From Selenomonadaceae bacterium (GTDB lineage Bacteria > Bacillota > Negativicutes > Selenomonadales > Selenomonadaceae): 6,774 nt of DNA. The stretch spans positions 1 to 6,774 of the forward strand of contig JAFSUE010000296.1 of assembly GCA_017445435.1 (NCBI GenBank). Direction: 5' to 3'. The notes beneath the pieces were generated by a model. It was not told where the DNA came from, made no database searches, and saw nothing but the letters and a program-made list of their open reading frames with translations. A program made the position numbers and the translations under genes. Shown here one piece after another: positions 5,978-6,774 of this stretch. Position 1 is the first letter of the stretch. Each line of letters begins with the position of its first letter.

Positions 5978-6774
5978 CTAAAACTGATTTAAAAATCTTA
6001 CGTCATTTTCAAAGAAAAGCCGCAAATCGTCAATTCCATAAGTCAACATGGCAATTCTTTCAATACCCATACCGAAGGCAAAGCCGCTAACTTTCGACGG
6101 GTCGTAGCCACTCATCGCTAAAACGTCGGGGTGAACTTCGCCAGCGCCTAAAATTTCCAGCCAGCCGCTACCGTGACAAACTTTGCAATGTTCATCTTTG
6201 CCGTGACACATCATGCAGGAAACGTCAACTTCCGTACTTGGTTCTGTGAATGGAAAGAAACTTGGACGCAAGCGAATCTGCGTACTTTCGCCAAAAATTT
6301 TTTTACAGAAAAAGTCCAACGTTCCCTTCAAATCAGCAAAGGTAATTCCTTCGTCAATGACAAGCCCTTCAACCTGCGTAAACATTGGCGAATGTGACGC
6401 GTCGTAGTTATCGCGGCGATAAACTCTGCCTGGCGCTATCATACGAATAGGCGCATTGGCGGAATTTTTTTGCATTGTACGCGCTTGCACTGGTGAAGTT
6501 TGCGTACGCAACAAAATTTCTTCTGTGATATAAAATGAATCTTGCATATCCCGCGCAGGATGATCTTTCGGCAAATTCAGCGCCTCAAAGTTGAAATAGT
6601 CCGTCTCGACTTCAGGTCCTTCCTCAACGGTATAGCCCATGCTAATGAAAATTTCCTTGACGCGGTTTAACGTCAAAGTCAATGGGTGAAGATGACCGCG
6701 ATAAACTTTGCGGCTAGGTAAAGTCACGTCAATTTTTTCAGACGCCAATTTATTTTGAAGTTCCTGCGCCTTCA
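5978..6774 (-). CDS. pheS: Phenylalanine-tRNA ligase alpha subunit, 5' end beyond window
   Basis: Catalytic alpha subunit of phenylalanyl-tRNA synthetase, a cytoplasmic alpha2-beta2 enzyme that charges tRNA-Phe. About 264 C-terminal residues are present; the frame stays open to the right edge (KAQELQNKLASEK before the conserved domain), so roughly 75-80 residues of the tRNA-binding coiled-coil arm are missing compared with the usual 330-345. Class II motifs are in order: motif 1 region HPLTLTLNRVKEIFISMGY, motif 2 around RMIAPGRVYRRDNYDASHSP with the FTQVEGLVID strand, and motif 3 FGMGIERIAML, ending normally with FFENDVRFLNQF. A four-Cys insert, CMMCHGKDEHCKVC (about 6176-6217), resembles the Cys-rich insert common in Bacillota PheS, here with a charged spacer. 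pheT, usually next, is absent; a glycosyltransferase begins 18 nt after the stop. Confidence 0.97.
   Translation of the reverse strand, partial: KAQELQNKLASEKIDVTLPSRKVYRGHLHPLTLTLNRVKEIFISMGYTVEEGPEVETDYFNFEALNLPKDHPARDMQDSFYITEEILLRTQTSPVQARTMQKNSANAPIRMIAPGRVYRRDNYDASHSPMFTQVEGLVIDEGITFADLKGTLDFFCKKIFGESTQIRLRPSFFPFTEPSTEVDVSCMMCHGKDEHCKVCHGSGWLEILGAGEVHPDVLAMSGYDPSKVSGFAFGMGIERIAMLTYGIDDLRLFFENDVRFLNQF

Noticed and set aside
1..6774. Abundant AAAATTTT-type A-tract/T-tract words
   Set aside because: Largely explained by Lys, Asn, Ile and Phe codons in AT-rich genes; no periodic or positional pattern was seen.

Overview
The window is an AT-rich bacterial segment with every recognisable gene on the minus strand, so it reads right to left. 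It begins with the 3' part of pheS (housekeeping) and continues into a compact surface-glycan cassette that runs off the left edge. Strong Shine-Dalgarno sequences such as GGAGGTGAT, TTG starts and the Cys-rich PheS insert suggest a Gram-positive-related lineage. Bacillota, perhaps Negativicutes (Selenomonas/Megamonas-like), is my best guess, but it is an inference from style and not a phylogenetic result.

Layout in transcription order: pheS (partial, 6774-5978); 18-nt gap; a GT10 fucosyltransferase-like gene (5959-4823); 7-nt gap; polysaccharide pyruvyl transferase copy A (4815-3694); 70-nt gap holding an RNA hairpin; pyruvyl transferase copy B (3623-2538); an ATGA overlap; an FrhB-like iron-sulfur protein with a glycosyltransferase-like tail (2541-1027); 22-nt gap; a GT4-type glycosyltransferase (1004 to beyond base 1). 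No convincing promoter or terminator is visible between these genes, so one long transcript is plausible. The cassette would build and modify a glycan: GT10 and GT4 add sugars, the two pyruvyl transferases add pyruvate ketals, and the FrhB-like protein supplies an undefined redox function.

The most interesting signal is regulatory. Two long G tracts on the coding strand, G9 in the fucosyltransferase gene and G8 at the end of pyruvyl transferase A, stand out in a window where no other G or C run exceeds four. The G9 tract lies upstream of the GT10 core motif, and a one-base change either way truncates the enzyme, so it looks like an on/off phase-variation switch. The G8 tract changes little of its own protein, but a G9 version would read on for 21 codons and stop on the Shine-Dalgarno of pyruvyl transferase B. 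That Shine-Dalgarno is otherwise buried in a 12-bp RNA stem. I therefore propose that slippage there could switch translation of the downstream transferase and its overlapping FrhB partner.

Other points are a half-glycosyltransferase fused to the FrhB-like protein and resembling the start of the next gene, a tandem duplication of the pyruvyl transferase, pheS not followed by pheT, and complete absence of the tetranucleotides GGCC and CCGG. I saw no tRNA, rRNA, CRISPR array, insertion sequence or origin.
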